Source: Candidatus Thiobius zoothamnicola (GTDB lineage Bacteria > Pseudomonadota > Gammaproteobacteria > Chromatiales > Chromatiaceae). From it: a DNA stretch of 64,000 nucleotides. The notes beneath the pieces are model-generated. The model was not told the origin of the DNA. It made no database searches and saw only the letters and a program-made list of their open reading frames with translations. Below are positions 36,371 through 45,440 of this stretch, piece after piece; within the stretch, counting starts at the first letter, position 1; each line of letters begins with the position of its first letter. Location: contig JAPQLC010000019.1 of NCBI GenBank assembly GCA_030826945.1, positions 34,218 to 98,217 on the forward strand, written 5' to 3'. Both the position numbers and the translations under genes were made by a program.

Positions 36371-36922
36371 TCAAATGAATAGCCGCCGGGTTTTTTCCAC
36401 CATACGGTAAGTGGATAAATTATGGTTATACCGTACGGCTTGGTGCAAAGCCACCCACAAAATCTGATGTGATTCCTTGTTGCCGGGTATCGGACACCGA
36501 TCATCGATTTCCAGCAAAAAGCGGATATCAAAATGCACATGACGAGGGCCAAACCGGTTGGCCGGCACTGTATGGATATCCACATCAAAGATACGCTGAC
36601 TGAGTAGCTTGATATGCTCCGGGCTCAAACCTGTTTCTTCGGCAGTCTCCCGCAACGCGACGCGACGGATGTCCGCATCGCTGTCCGCATGACCACCAGG
36701 CTGGAACCAACGATCCAGTTTCTTATGATGCAATAACAAAACACTATCCCGCCCAGGGTTAACAACCCAGGCGGAACCCGTGACATGACCCGGCATCAGA
36801 TCCGTATTAAAACAATCCTCATGCGCCATGACAAAACGTTTGGTGCGTTCCACATAACCAGCCTCTGCCAGCACTGGCGTTTGATATTCATTGAGTAAGG
36901 TCAGCAGCGCATGACGATGCAT
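36371..36922 (-). CDS. NUDIX hydrolase
   Basis: 183 residues from the ATG at 36922, one base after the stop of the BMC gene. The NUDIX box reads GGHADSDADIRRVALRETA then EETGL: the REU-x-EE-x-GU core is intact, while the first Glu of the consensus is Ala. The preceding WVVNPGRDSVLLLHHKKLDR strand is normal for NUDIX proteins. Substrate unknown. The tight pairing with a BMC-domain gene suggests a linked role. Confidence 0.85.
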   Translation of the reverse strand: MHRHALLTLLNEYQTPVLAEAGYVERTKRFVMAHEDCFNTDLMPGHVTGSAWVVNPGRDSVLLLHHKKLDRWFQPGGHADSDADIRRVALRETAEETGLSPEHIKLLSQRIFDVDIHTVPANRFGPRHVHFDIRFLLEIDDRCPIPGNKESHQILWVALHQAVRYNHNLSTYRMVEKTRRLFI

Positions 36923-36923
36923 A

Positions 36924-37538
36924 TCAGGTTCCCATTGGTCGCTGTATCGCGGCGATCGCGGCCGCCGCCGCCTCATCCACATCACCTTCACGACCCGCCA
37001 AGGTCAGGCGACCAAACGCACCAACGGCTTTCACATCAATGATAGTGATGTTGGCAGCCTTTTCCGCCTGATTGGCGGCGTAAACGATATAACCCGCTGG
37101 CTCCGTCTCCAGGATAAACATGCTTTGGCCCGGTAAAATCATTGAACCACGTCTTTCCTGGCGATTGATCAACACGGTGTGATCAGGTGTCATGCCACGG
37201 ATAATCTCCTGCCAGGCGATGCGACAGGTTTCCCGATCCTCAACCTGAGCACCCATCGCCTGTAGAATCAAGCGGCCCGCCTCCACCACATCACTTTGAT
37301 CGCGCTGATGCACCACCATGGAACCATAGGCGCGCTCCACCACTTGCTGAGCCAAATGAACCCGGGTTGACTTAAGCGCCGTATCCGTCAAGCGATGCAC
37401 CGCCATGCCGGGAGACACCTCAATCCACAAACACGCATCACCTGGCACCGGCAAAAAACCCTGAGAGACCGTGGCCATATAAGCGGCTAACTGCGGTTGC
37501 AGTGCATCAATGTAGACATAGGTTCTAAGCGAAATCAT
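36924..37538 (-). CDS. Tandem BMC-domain (microcompartment shell-like) protein
   Basis: 204 residues with two BMC-like halves. The first (1-95) reads [20 protein letters not shown], then [20 protein letters not shown]; the second (130-200) reads [38 protein letters not shown] and [19 protein letters not shown] domains form shell hexamers or trimers of carboxysomes and other microcompartments; tandem ones make pseudo-hexameric trimers. No carboxysome or enzyme gene is nearby. It may be an accessory shell or pore protein for a carboxysome elsewhere on the genome. Assignment is by eye. Confidence 0.68.
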   Translation of the reverse strand: MISLRTYVYIDALQPQLAAYMATVSQGFLPVPGDACLWIEVSPGMAVHRLTDTALKSTRVHLAQQVVERAYGSMVVHQRDQSDVVEAGRLILQAMGAQVEDRETCRIAWQEIIRGMTPDHTVLINRQERRGSMILPGQSMFILETEPAGYIVYAANQAEKAANITIIDVKAVGAFGRLTLAGREGDVDEAAAAAIAAIQRPMGT

Positions 37539-37721
37539 AAGCGCAACAAAATTCCAGTTTAAATGGTTCGCCGAAACCGCCAGGGTTCAGAGAAAAGAGA
37601 AGATGTTCAAACACATTTACGGGGGCGTATAAAAACCTGTTTGGCCATAGATTGGAAGCAAATTCTGTCGATGCCATGCATTGATGATAAGCAATGTATC
37701 AGACGATACGAAATTATTTGA

Positions 37722-37970
37722 CCACTACCGTTTTGGGTGCTCTGGTGCCGTTCGTGTCGAGTGAACGAATCGATTATCAAAACAATCTTGCAAGAAGATG
37801 ATGGAATCAATCCAAAAATCTTTAAAATCAATGTTGATCGAGGACATAATCTCACACGCATGTTAGATATTAAGAACTTATCTGAGCCGATCGTAATTCG
37901 GCCCGACGGTCAACGGCAACATGTCATCGGTGAGATCACCAAAGAATCCATGCTCAACCATTTGCAATAA
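37722..37970 (+). pseudogene. Thioredoxin-fold gene remnant
   Basis: From just after an in-frame TGA the sequence reads PLPFWVLWCRSCRVNESIIK, a thioredoxin-like strand and CxxC (CRSC) active site. A helix and KIFKINVDRGHNLTRMLDI follow, ending with IVIRPDGQRQHVIGEIT. The N-terminal strand and helix of the fold, and a signal peptide, are missing in this frame. The only possible start is a GTG at 37737 inside the active-site strand. It lies nine bases before another thioredoxin-fold gene. I read it as a truncated relic; a short real gene is the alternative. Confidence 0.5.
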
Positions 37971-37979
37971 GGTCTAATC

Positions 37980-39020
37980 ATGACAAAAGCTCATTTCTGG
38001 CAGTTAATTTCTTCCCTCGTATTGCTTGCAGTTTTATCAACTTCAGCGCACGCGATAGAAACAGCCTCAACGCTTCGAGGCAATATTACTGGCGGTGTCG
38101 GGCACGAAATGCCAGTTTGGTTCAAAGAAAGTTTTCTCGATATCGCCGCAGATGTGGAAGAAGCCACAGAACAAAATAAACATGTGTTGCTTTTCTTCCA
38201 TCTCAATGAGTGTCCTTACTGTGACCGGATGCTCAACGAGAACTTTCGCTCAGGACCAATTAGAGATCAAATCGCCAAGGACTTTGATGTCATCGCCATT
38301 AATATCAAGGGAGACCGGGAGATTGAATTTAATGAAGATCTCGCCTTCTCGGAGAAAGCCCTGGCGACGCAATTGAAAGTGCGCTACACGCCAACCATAC
38401 TTTTTTTAAATGCGGATAATGAAGCTGTGGCACGGCTGAATGGTTACCGGGCACGAGATCAGTTCAAGAAGATTCTGCAATATGTCAGCAGCTCATCCTA
38501 TCAAACCCAAGCTCTGTCGAGCTATCTCGCCCAGCAGAACATCACTGATTCAGACTATGCATTAAGGACCCATCCCTTGTTTAAGGAGATCTCGAATCTC
38601 TCCGCAGTCTCAGGCCCATTGGCGGTGATATTCGAAGACAAAGCTTGCAGAAAGCAATGCAATGAAGTCCACGACACCATCTTGAATTCGGATGAAGTGA
38701 AGCACGAAATGTCCGCCTTCACAGTAGTGCGCCTGGACGCAGATTCAAACCAGACCATTATTGATCCCCAAGGCAAACAAACCACACCGAAAAATTGGGC
38801 CGCCAAACTGAAACTCAATTACCGGCCAGGGGTGGTTTTGTTCACCAACGGAAAAGAAATCACACGCATTGATGGATTGCTCTACAGTTTTCACTACAAG
38901 GAAGTATTTCGTTATGTCAGTGGTGGCTATTATAAAGACTATGCTTCCTATACAGACTATCTGGCGCCACGCCAAGAAGAACTGCTAAGTCGAGGCGTGA
39001 ACATTGATCTTTCCAAATAA
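37980..39020 (+). CDS. Periplasmic tandem thioredoxin-fold protein (SoxW-like)
   Basis: 346 residues, with AAGG eight bases before the ATG. The signal peptide is LISSLVLLAVLSTSAHA. Domain one has HVLLFFHLNECPYCDRMLNE with a CPYC active site and the cis-proline loop VRYTPTILFLNA. Domain two (about 190-330) has PLAVIFEDKACRKQCNEVHD with a wider C-x3-C pair and YRPGVVLFTNGKEITRIDG. It resembles SoxW-type thioredoxins that keep sulfur-oxidation enzymes reduced in the periplasm. No sox genes are in the window. Partner unknown. Confidence 0.78.
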   Translation: MTKAHFWQLISSLVLLAVLSTSAHAIETASTLRGNITGGVGHEMPVWFKESFLDIAADVEEATEQNKHVLLFFHLNECPYCDRMLNENFRSGPIRDQIAKDFDVIAINIKGDREIEFNEDLAFSEKALATQLKVRYTPTILFLNADNEAVARLNGYRARDQFKKILQYVSSSSYQTQALSSYLAQQNITDSDYALRTHPLFKEISNLSAVSGPLAVIFEDKACRKQCNEVHDTILNSDEVKHEMSAFTVVRLDADSNQTIIDPQGKQTTPKNWAAKLKLNYRPGVVLFTNGKEITRIDGLLYSFHYKEVFRYVSGGYYKDYASYTDYLAPRQEELLSRGVNIDLSK

Positions 39021-39462
39021 CTCGTCGGACAGAAGCGCTTATTTTCTCATCCAACAAGCAAACTGGTCTTGTGTTTCGTTTCATCACCAAACGATCTCTA
39101 AGGCGCAATGGCTGGTCAAATATGCTGGCTCTGGCTTTTAGCGCACGAATCAGTTGGGGAGGTTTTCATTGCCAGCCACCTGTACACCAATTATTGTCGC
39201 CGACGCTAGGTTCAAGAGCACCGTTCTATCAAGCTGTCGAGACACTCGGCGCAGACAGATTGCACATGCGCAACGGAAATCGCCCCACGCAAATATTCGA
39301 CATAGTCATGAAATTCCACACATACCAACTTAGCACGCTAACCCATTGACGATCTAAATTTGATTTAGCCTATCCTCGCGTGTTTTTAGCCGATACTGAT
39401 CGCCACTTGGGCTAAAATCCTGCACAGTAATCCGACAATCCTCCATCGTCAGAGTGATACCC
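39021..39462. other. 442-base intergenic stretch without a convincing gene
   Basis: A frame at 39071-39349 is open but has no ribosome binding site and reads like random sequence. I see no strong hairpin, terminator or promoter. It separates the thioredoxin-fold gene from the AsmA gene. Confidence 0.5.
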
Positions 39463-41706
39463 ATGCTCAAATTCATCAAATGGTTATTCGGCCTGTTGCT
39501 GGCGTCAGTATTTTTACTGGTGGCGGCAGCCATTATTTTGCCGTTCGTTATCGACCCCAACGACTATAAAGAACAGATCGCCGATCTGGTCAAACAACAA
39601 ACCGGGCGTGACTTACACATACAACAGGATCTTCGGTTATCTGTTTTCCCCTGGCTAGGCATTGAGACCGGCCAAGTCACGCTGGGCAATGCAGCAGGCT
39701 TCGGCGAGCGACCTTTCGCCCAAATCAAACAACTGGGCTTAAAAGTCAAATTATTCCCTTTGCTAAAACGACAAATTGAAGTCGATACTTTGATTCTGGA
39801 AGGCTTGCAACTGGATTTAGTGAAGAATACCGCTGGCTCGACCAATTGGTCGGATATGCAGCAGCATAGTCCGCCCACAAGTCAGGCAGCCGCATCCACC
39901 ACGCCAGTTAATCAGGTTAATCAAACAGAGCAACCTGCCGCTCCTCATGTCGCATTTTCCATTCAAGGCATACAAATACGTGACGCCAGCGTTCACTGGC
40001 AAGACCAACAGGCTGGGCAAGCATACCGTTTGGATCATTTTGATTTAACCACCTATGGGTTATATCCGGGCGCTGATTCACCGGTGCAAAGTCGCTTCAA
40101 GATCCATAGCGCTCAACCCGCCTTTGCAAGTGAAGTCGGCATTAAAGCGCAATTGCAAATTGCGCGGGACATGCAAAGTTTTAACCTGGCGGATCTCGTC
40201 ATCAATTTGGTGGCTGAAAGCCCTTTATTCGGCCAATCATCAACCATGCCGGTTGAGTTATCTGCGCAAATGGCATTGGACTTGGCGCAAGACACCTTAT
40301 CCATCAGCGATCTACACTTGATCGGGCCGCACATCAAAGCGGATGGCGAAATATCGGTGAACGCACTCCGCGCAACTCCTGAAATCCAAGCGACCCTTCA
40401 CTGGCATGAGATGCATGCCAAACAATTCGCCAACTTGTTTGGCATCACAATGGAAACACTGGATCCGACCATGTTGACCCGTCTCAGCGCTGATGTGGTA
40501 TTGCAACAAAAGAATGGGGTGATAAAGCTGGATCCGTTGAATATCAGGTTGGATGAATCCGCACTGGCCGGCCATATTCATGTACTGGATACTGCTTCGC
40601 CAACGATCCGGGCGGCTTTGCATGTTGATCAAATCAATGTAGATCGTTATTTGCCGCCAGCCAAGGAACCAGAGGATGCCGAAATCAAATCCCCATCCAG
40701 CGGGCAACCTCCTCATCCAAAAACCGCCAGCCAAGCATCAAGCACGCCACCGGGAACAGAAAACCAAACGCCAAACACATCACCAACGTCAACGAATACG
40801 AATGCTGCAGCGCCAAATCCATTCGCCCTATTAGCGACATTGGATTTACAAGCCGTGTTACAGATTGACAACTTAACCCTCAATCAAATGCGCATACAGG
40901 AAATTGATGTTGAGGCGGTGAATAAAGCGGGCGTTTTGCAATTAAAACCCTTCACCGCCAAACTCTATCAAGGCGAATTTGACGGCGACATCACGCTGAA
41001 TACACAAGGTAAGCAACCCAAAATACAAGCACTGAAGCGGCTCACAAATATCCAAATCGGTGACTTACTCACTGATCTGACTGGCGAGGATCGTATTCTG
41101 GGACGCGCGAATCTTGAAATGGATGTTCGCGCCGCCGGACTCACTGAATCCGATATACGTAAAAACCTGAACGGCAATGCCCGGTTCCAAGTGCTGGATG
41201 GCGCTTACAAAGGCATCAACATCGCCCAGTTGATTCGTGAAACCAGCACCGCTTTAGGCTTTGACACCAGACAACAGGTTTCCAATCATCAGCAAACGGA
41301 TTTCTCAGAATTACAAGGTTCAGCTCGTATCGTCAATGGTGTGATCAATAATCGGGACTTAACCGCCAAATCCCCCTTATTACGCATTCATGGCGACGGC
41401 CAGATCAACCTGACCCAGGATATGATTAACTATCTGTTAACAGTTGAATTAGTGGGATCCCTGGAGGGGCAAGGCGGTAAAGAGAAAGACGCGCTGACTG
41501 GCATACCTGTCCCGGTGAGAATTACCGGCCCCATGCAAGATCCGGATTATCGCCCTGACCTGAGTGAACTGTTCAGCAAAAAAACGAAGCAACACGCCAA
41601 ACAGGAAGTGGAGAAAATCAAGCAAAAGGTTCAACAAGAAGCCATCAAGGAACTGGGCGATATAGATGGTGTGGGAGAAGCTTTACGTGGATTGTTTGGA
41701 CGTTAG
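39463..41706 (+). CDS. AsmA family protein
   Basis: 747 residues from the ATG at 39463; a GTG three codons earlier is in frame. An N-terminal membrane anchor (KFIKWLFGLLLASVFLLVAAA) is followed by DPNDYKEQIADLVKQQTGRD, the AsmA opening. A long periplasmic part has repeated strand pairs and a Pro/Thr/Ser-rich linker at about 395-450. The C-terminal part has NGNARFQVLDGAYKGINIA and LGFDTRQQ, as in AsmA. These proteins form long bridge-like grooves that move phospholipids between the inner and outer membranes. Another member, YhdP, is encoded at 45441-49310. Confidence 0.91.
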   Translation: MLKFIKWLFGLLLASVFLLVAAAIILPFVIDPNDYKEQIADLVKQQTGRDLHIQQDLRLSVFPWLGIETGQVTLGNAAGFGERPFAQIKQLGLKVKLFPLLKRQIEVDTLILEGLQLDLVKNTAGSTNWSDMQQHSPPTSQAAASTTPVNQVNQTEQPAAPHVAFSIQGIQIRDASVHWQDQQAGQAYRLDHFDLTTYGLYPGADSPVQSRFKIHSAQPAFASEVGIKAQLQIARDMQSFNLADLVINLVAESPLFGQSSTMPVELSAQMALDLAQDTLSISDLHLIGPHIKADGEISVNALRATPEIQATLHWHEMHAKQFANLFGITMETLDPTMLTRLSADVVLQQKNGVIKLDPLNIRLDESALAGHIHVLDTASPTIRAALHVDQINVDRYLPPAKEPEDAEIKSPSSGQPPHPKTASQASSTPPGTENQTPNTSPTSTNTNAAAPNPFALLATLDLQAVLQIDNLTLNQMRIQEIDVEAVNKAGVLQLKPFTAKLYQGEFDGDITLNTQGKQPKIQALKRLTNIQIGDLLTDLTGEDRILGRANLEMDVRAAGLTESDIRKNLNGNARFQVLDGAYKGINIAQLIRETSTALGFDTRQQVSNHQQTDFSELQGSARIVNGVINNRDLTAKSPLLRIHGDGQINLTQDMINYLLTVELVGSLEGQGGKEKDALTGIPVPVRITGPMQDPDYRPDLSELFSKKTKQHAKQEVEKIKQKVQQEAIKELGDIDGVGEALRGLFGR

Positions 41707-41818
41707 CAGCTCCATTGATCAAGCATGTCGGCGACGGAAACCGCCGGTTCATTGCTCCAGGTCATCCCCACTTGATAGAATCGCGCTCTTTTTGAGATTC
41801 GATGAGATTGGAGCCGCC

Positions 41819-42283
41819 ATGAATCGGTTTATTGGGCAAATCAAGCACTTACTCGCTAATGTGCCGGAAATCATGCCTTGGGACTTAGTTGAACGTCTCC
41901 AGCAAAGACCGGAAACATTGATCATTGACGTTCGTGAACCGGATGAATACGCGCGCATGCGCATGCAACACAGTCTCAATATTCCACGCGGTATTCTTGA
42001 GTCCGCTTGCGAATGGGATTATGAAGAAACAGAACCACGTCTTGTGCAGGCGCGGGATCAGGATGTCGTCATCGTATGCCGTTCCGGGCAGCGCAGCCTG
42101 ATCGCCGCCTGGTCTCTGCAAGTCTTGGGGTTCAGCAACGTCTATTCGCTGAAAACCGGATTACGCGGCTGGAACGATTACGAACAGCCGATGGTGGATG
42201 CAAACGACAATCTTGTGGATATGGACGAAGCGGATGATTTTTTCACCGCAAAATTGCGTGAGGAACAACGTCGCCCCAATTAA
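41819..42283 (+). CDS. Rhodanese-domain protein
   Basis: 154 residues from the ATG at 41819, with TGGAG six bases upstream. One rhodanese domain: LIIDVREPDEYARMRMQHSL, INIPRG, then VVIVCRSGQRSLIAAWSLQ, where Cys is the persulfide-carrying residue. The closing VYSLKTGLRGWNDYEQP is standard. No signal peptide. Such proteins carry sulfane sulfur or act in sulfur relay; the target is unknown. The C-terminal acidic tail (DMDEADDFF) is extra. Confidence 0.88.
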   Translation: MNRFIGQIKHLLANVPEIMPWDLVERLQQRPETLIIDVREPDEYARMRMQHSLNIPRGILESACEWDYEETEPRLVQARDQDVVIVCRSGQRSLIAAWSLQVLGFSNVYSLKTGLRGWNDYEQPMVDANDNLVDMDEADDFFTAKLREEQRRPN

Positions 42284-42290
42284 CCGGGAC

Positions 42291-42319
42291 AAAAAAGCGG
42301 ATGCGTCCACCACATCCGC
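42291..42319 (-). terminator. Rho-independent terminator of dksA
   Basis: GCGGATG (42297-42303) pairs with CATCCGC (42313-42319), and on the minus strand six T follow (42296-42291). It lies 12 bases past the dksA stop in the convergent space with the rhodanese gene. Confidence 0.82.
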
Positions 42320-42330
42320 GCCAATAAAAT

Positions 42331-42750
42331 CTAACGATCAGCCAATACCCGCTCTTTAATCTCGCGGCGCTCTTGTGCATCAATACTCAACGTGGCAATC
42401 GGTCTTGCTTCGAGACGTTTCAGACCAATTGGATCCCCCGTATCCTCACAATAGCCATAACTGCCATCATCAATACGCTCCAAAGCCTGTTCAATTTTAC
42501 GAATCAGCTTACGGTATCGGTCACGGGTGCGCAGCTCAAGACTGTGATCGCTTTCACGACTGGCCCGGTCCGCTTCATCCCCGACTTCCTGATAAGATTG
42601 GTCACGCAAGTGCTCCAGCGTTTCCTGCGCTTCCTGCATCAATTCCTCACGCCACGCAATCAATTTGCGGCTGAAATATTCCAGTTGCAGAGGATTCATG
42701 TATTCCTCATCCAAGCTTGGGGCATAGTCAGGCGGAAGCTCAATAGTCAT
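42331..42750 (-). CDS. dksA: DksA-type RNA polymerase regulator, mostly cysteine-free
   Basis: 139 residues, normal DksA length; GGAG precedes the ATG. The coiled-coil tip region has GDEADRASRESDHSLELRTR with the key DxxDxA acids. The globular end reads YGYCEDTGDPIGLKRLEARP then IATLSIDAQERRE. Of the four zinc cysteines of E. coli DksA only the first remains; the others are Thr, Ser and Ala. Such forms work with ppGpp without zinc, as in alphaproteobacterial DksA and Pseudomonas DksA2. It binds in the polymerase secondary channel. Confidence 0.93.
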   Translation of the reverse strand: MTIELPPDYAPSLDEEYMNPLQLEYFSRKLIAWREELMQEAQETLEHLRDQSYQEVGDEADRASRESDHSLELRTRDRYRKLIRKIEQALERIDDGSYGYCEDTGDPIGLKRLEARPIATLSIDAQERREIKERVLADR

Positions 42751-42886
42751 ATCAAAGTTACTCCAAAAGTCGGGTAATCAAATACTTTCTGTCACATCAG
42801 CAACGGGCTTCACAAGCTTCCCGGCTGAAAAATCACCCATGGCTTTTCATTAAGCGACAGTCTTTTACTCCCAATATACGTATAGA

Positions 42887-43792
42887 TCAAGCACCGGTTG
42901 CGGCAGGATAGGCCAGAAAATCAAAAAATAACGCAATAAAGACAATAAAACCGAACAAATTGTTACTCAAAAACGCCTTAAAACAAGCATCCCGCTGACG
43001 TTCACGAATCAAATACTGCTGGTAAGCAAATAAAGCGGCACCAATCAACAAACCGGATTGATAAATCACACCACGCATCGCCATATCGCCAATCAACCAT
43101 AACAAACCTAAGACCGCCAACTGCAATAAGCCAATGATCAGGCGATCATAAGCGCCAAATAAAATAGCAGTGGATTTAATGCCGATTTTAAGATCATCCT
43201 CACGATCCACCATGGCATACAAAGTGTCATACATCACCGTCCAGATCATTGCGGCGATAAACAACATCCACGCCAATATGGACAAGTCGCTTTGTAAGGC
43301 GCTGAACGCCATTGGAATCGCCCAGGCGAATGCGGCTCCCAGCACCAACTGAGGTAAATGCGTATACCGTTTGGTAAAAGGATAAATGGCGGCGAGAGCA
43401 ACGGCGACGAAAGCCAGCAAAATCGTCCGCCAATCAAGCAGCAATACCAAACCAAAAGACAATAAGCACAAGACGATGAAAACGCCCAAGGCTTCTCCGG
43501 GTAAAATAGCACCGGTCGCCAACGGACGTTGCCTGGTTCGTTCCACTTTTCCATCAAAATGGCGATCAGCATAATCATTGACGGCACATCCGGCGGAACG
43601 CATCAAAACCGTGCCCAAAATAAAAATCAATACGATCCACCAAACAGGATGACCCTCTCCAGCCAACCAGAGCGCCCACAAAGTCGGCCAGAGCAACAGA
43701 TAAATACCAATCGGCCGATCCGCACGCACTAGGCGTAGATAGTGACTGAAATGATCTGTTCTCAGTGAATCAATCTGTGGAAATGTTTTCAT
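42887..43792 (-). CDS. ubiA: 4-hydroxybenzoate polyprenyltransferase
   Basis: 301 residues from the ATG at 43792; the frame extends 11 codons further up. Nine or so membrane segments. The two metal-diphosphate motifs are clear: RSAGCAVNDYADRHFDGKVE (NDxxD-like) and YDTLYAMVDREDDLKIGIKS (DxxxD). UbiA attaches the polyprenyl tail to 4-hydroxybenzoate in ubiquinone synthesis at the inner membrane. ubiC is not adjacent. About 110 bases upstream on the same strand is the DUF423 gene. Confidence 0.95.
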   Translation of the reverse strand: MKTFPQIDSLRTDHFSHYLRLVRADRPIGIYLLLWPTLWALWLAGEGHPVWWIVLIFILGTVLMRSAGCAVNDYADRHFDGKVERTRQRPLATGAILPGEALGVFIVLCLLSFGLVLLLDWRTILLAFVAVALAAIYPFTKRYTHLPQLVLGAAFAWAIPMAFSALQSDLSILAWMLFIAAMIWTVMYDTLYAMVDREDDLKIGIKSTAILFGAYDRLIIGLLQLAVLGLLWLIGDMAMRGVIYQSGLLIGAALFAYQQYLIRERQRDACFKAFLSNNLFGFIVFIALFFDFLAYPAATGA

Positions 43793-43901
43793 GATTGCAT
43801 CGTCCGTCTCAAGTTGCAGGGCCAATACGCCATCATTACTGAATTGACGCAGTACTCGCCGCCTTATCCCTCTTCATTAATGAAGTTACCAATCCAGCCC
43901 A

Positions 43902-44279
43902 CTATTCATACTGGAATATATGGCGAATTAAAGCCCCCCAGCCCAACAGCAACATCACCCCGCCAATCGGCGTCATGGCACCGAACCAGGTCAGATCCAA
44001 CAACGTCAGGAGATATAAACTGCCGCTGAAAATCAAAACGCCGGATAGGAAAGCCCAACCCGCAAAACGCAACGCATGGCTGATGCGATGTCGCGCCAAT
44101 AAACCCACCAAAAGCAACGCTAAAGCGTGGATTGCCTGATAATCCACCCCAGTATGAAAAACCGCCAAAGCCCGGGTTGATAACACGCCTTGTAAACCGT
44201 GAGCCGCAAAAGCACCGAAGGCAACCGTGCAAAAGCCATAAATGGCACCAAACAACAAAAAGATTTTCTGATCTTTCAT
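43902..44279 (-). CDS. DUF423 membrane protein (YgdD-like)
   Basis: 125 residues from the ATG at 44279; longer in-frame starts exist but add non-family sequence. Four hydrophobic segments. FGAIYGFCTVAFGAFAAHGL, FHTGVDYQAIHALALLLVG and FSGSLYLLTLLDLTWFGAMT, then PIGGVMLLLGW, are DUF423 signatures. It is a small inner-membrane protein of unknown function. Confidence 0.9.
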   Translation of the reverse strand: MKDQKIFLLFGAIYGFCTVAFGAFAAHGLQGVLSTRALAVFHTGVDYQAIHALALLLVGLLARHRISHALRFAGWAFLSGVLIFSGSLYLLTLLDLTWFGAMTPIGGVMLLLGWGALIRHIFQYE

Positions 44280-44466
44280 AGACAAAAATGATGCGACAAT
44301 AAACAGCTTATGATGTTTGACCAGGATAAAAACCGCATGCCCAATATTCCCACAAAACGTTACTCCAATGTCATAGACAGTATCGTCAAGAGGCGGTAAT
44401 CCACCACCTTTCGACGACATTGTTTATGAATCATACTACCTGACCCGGCAAACAAGGAACCCATCA

Positions 44467-45438
44467 ATGACCGCAATCCCTTTAGGCTGCAACACCCACC
44501 TGATTGATATCGACTTATACCGCCCACGTCTTGGCGGTTGTTACCTGATACAAGATGGCGATGAGCTGGCGCTCATCGACTGCGGCACGCAACAGAGTCT
44601 TCCGCAGATCAAAAACGCGCTCACAGACATCGGCGCCGACTTGGAGCAAGTACGCTGGATCATTCCGACCCATGTGCATCTTGATCATGCCGGTGGCGCA
44701 GGGCAATTAATGCGGTTATGCGAAAATGCAACGCTGATCACGCACCCCAAGGGCCTGCCACATATGATTGACCCCACCCATCTGATCGCAGGCGCGGTGG
44801 GGGTGTACGGCGAAACCGCTTTCAATCAGCATTTCGGTGGCCTGGAACCCATTGATGAGAATCGCTGCATTGCTGCGGAAGATCAACAAACCTTCGATCT
44901 TGGCCAACGCCAACTGACTTTCATCCACACGCCTGGACACGCCAACCATCATGGCTGTATTTTCGATGCCGCCAGCGCCTGGCTGTATACCGGCGATACC
45001 TTTGGCCTGGGTTATCAGGAACTGGCGACGCCGAAATCGTTTCTTATTGCCACCACCACGCCTGTCGCATTCAATCCTGATGATTGGCAGGAGAGCCTGG
45101 ATCGCATGCTGGCGATGAACCCGGACGCCGTATGCCTGACCCATTTCGGCAAACACGATGATCCAGCCGGACTGGCACTCATGCTGCGTGAAAGTATTGA
45201 GAACCATCGTGAAATCGCGTTAAAAGAAGAAGCTTTGAACAACCCGGAAGACCGATACCAACGTCTGACCGCCGCGCTAAAGCAGTCATTATGCGCCCAA
45301 GCGATGGCGCACACCGGTCTCTCCGAAAATCGCGTCTATGAGATCCTGTCAAGTGATATCAAGCTGAATGCGCAAGGACTGAACATCTGGCTGGCACGAC
45401 GCGCCAGACAGCGTGAAAACAGCGAAGTGGCAACCTGA
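44467..45438 (+). CDS. MBL-fold metallohydrolase
   Basis: 323 residues. Zinc motif is THVHLDHAGGAGQLM, with further ligands in HTPGHANHHG and YTGDTFGLGYQ, and a late LTHFGKHDDP. The C-terminal 70 residues are helical and may be a winged-helix-like or dimerisation domain (LSENRVYEILS). This belongs to the MBL group with QEESLDRML-like segments, often annotated as glyoxalase II-like. Substrate unknown. It is convergent with yhdP with almost no space between. Confidence 0.86.
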   Translation: MTAIPLGCNTHLIDIDLYRPRLGGCYLIQDGDELALIDCGTQQSLPQIKNALTDIGADLEQVRWIIPTHVHLDHAGGAGQLMRLCENATLITHPKGLPHMIDPTHLIAGAVGVYGETAFNQHFGGLEPIDENRCIAAEDQQTFDLGQRQLTFIHTPGHANHHGCIFDAASAWLYTGDTFGLGYQELATPKSFLIATTTPVAFNPDDWQESLDRMLAMNPDAVCLTHFGKHDDPAGLALMLRESIENHREIALKEEALNNPEDRYQRLTAALKQSLCAQAMAHTGLSENRVYEILSSDIKLNAQGLNIWLARRARQRENSEVAT

Positions 45439-45440
45439 TC

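Noticed and set aside
37607..37861. 84-codon minus-strand frame opposite the thioredoxin relic
   Set aside because: It overlaps a thioredoxin-like CxxC signal on the plus strand and has no features of its own.
39071..39349. 92-codon frame between the thioredoxin-fold and AsmA genes
   Set aside because: No ribosome site and an amino acid pattern like random translation.
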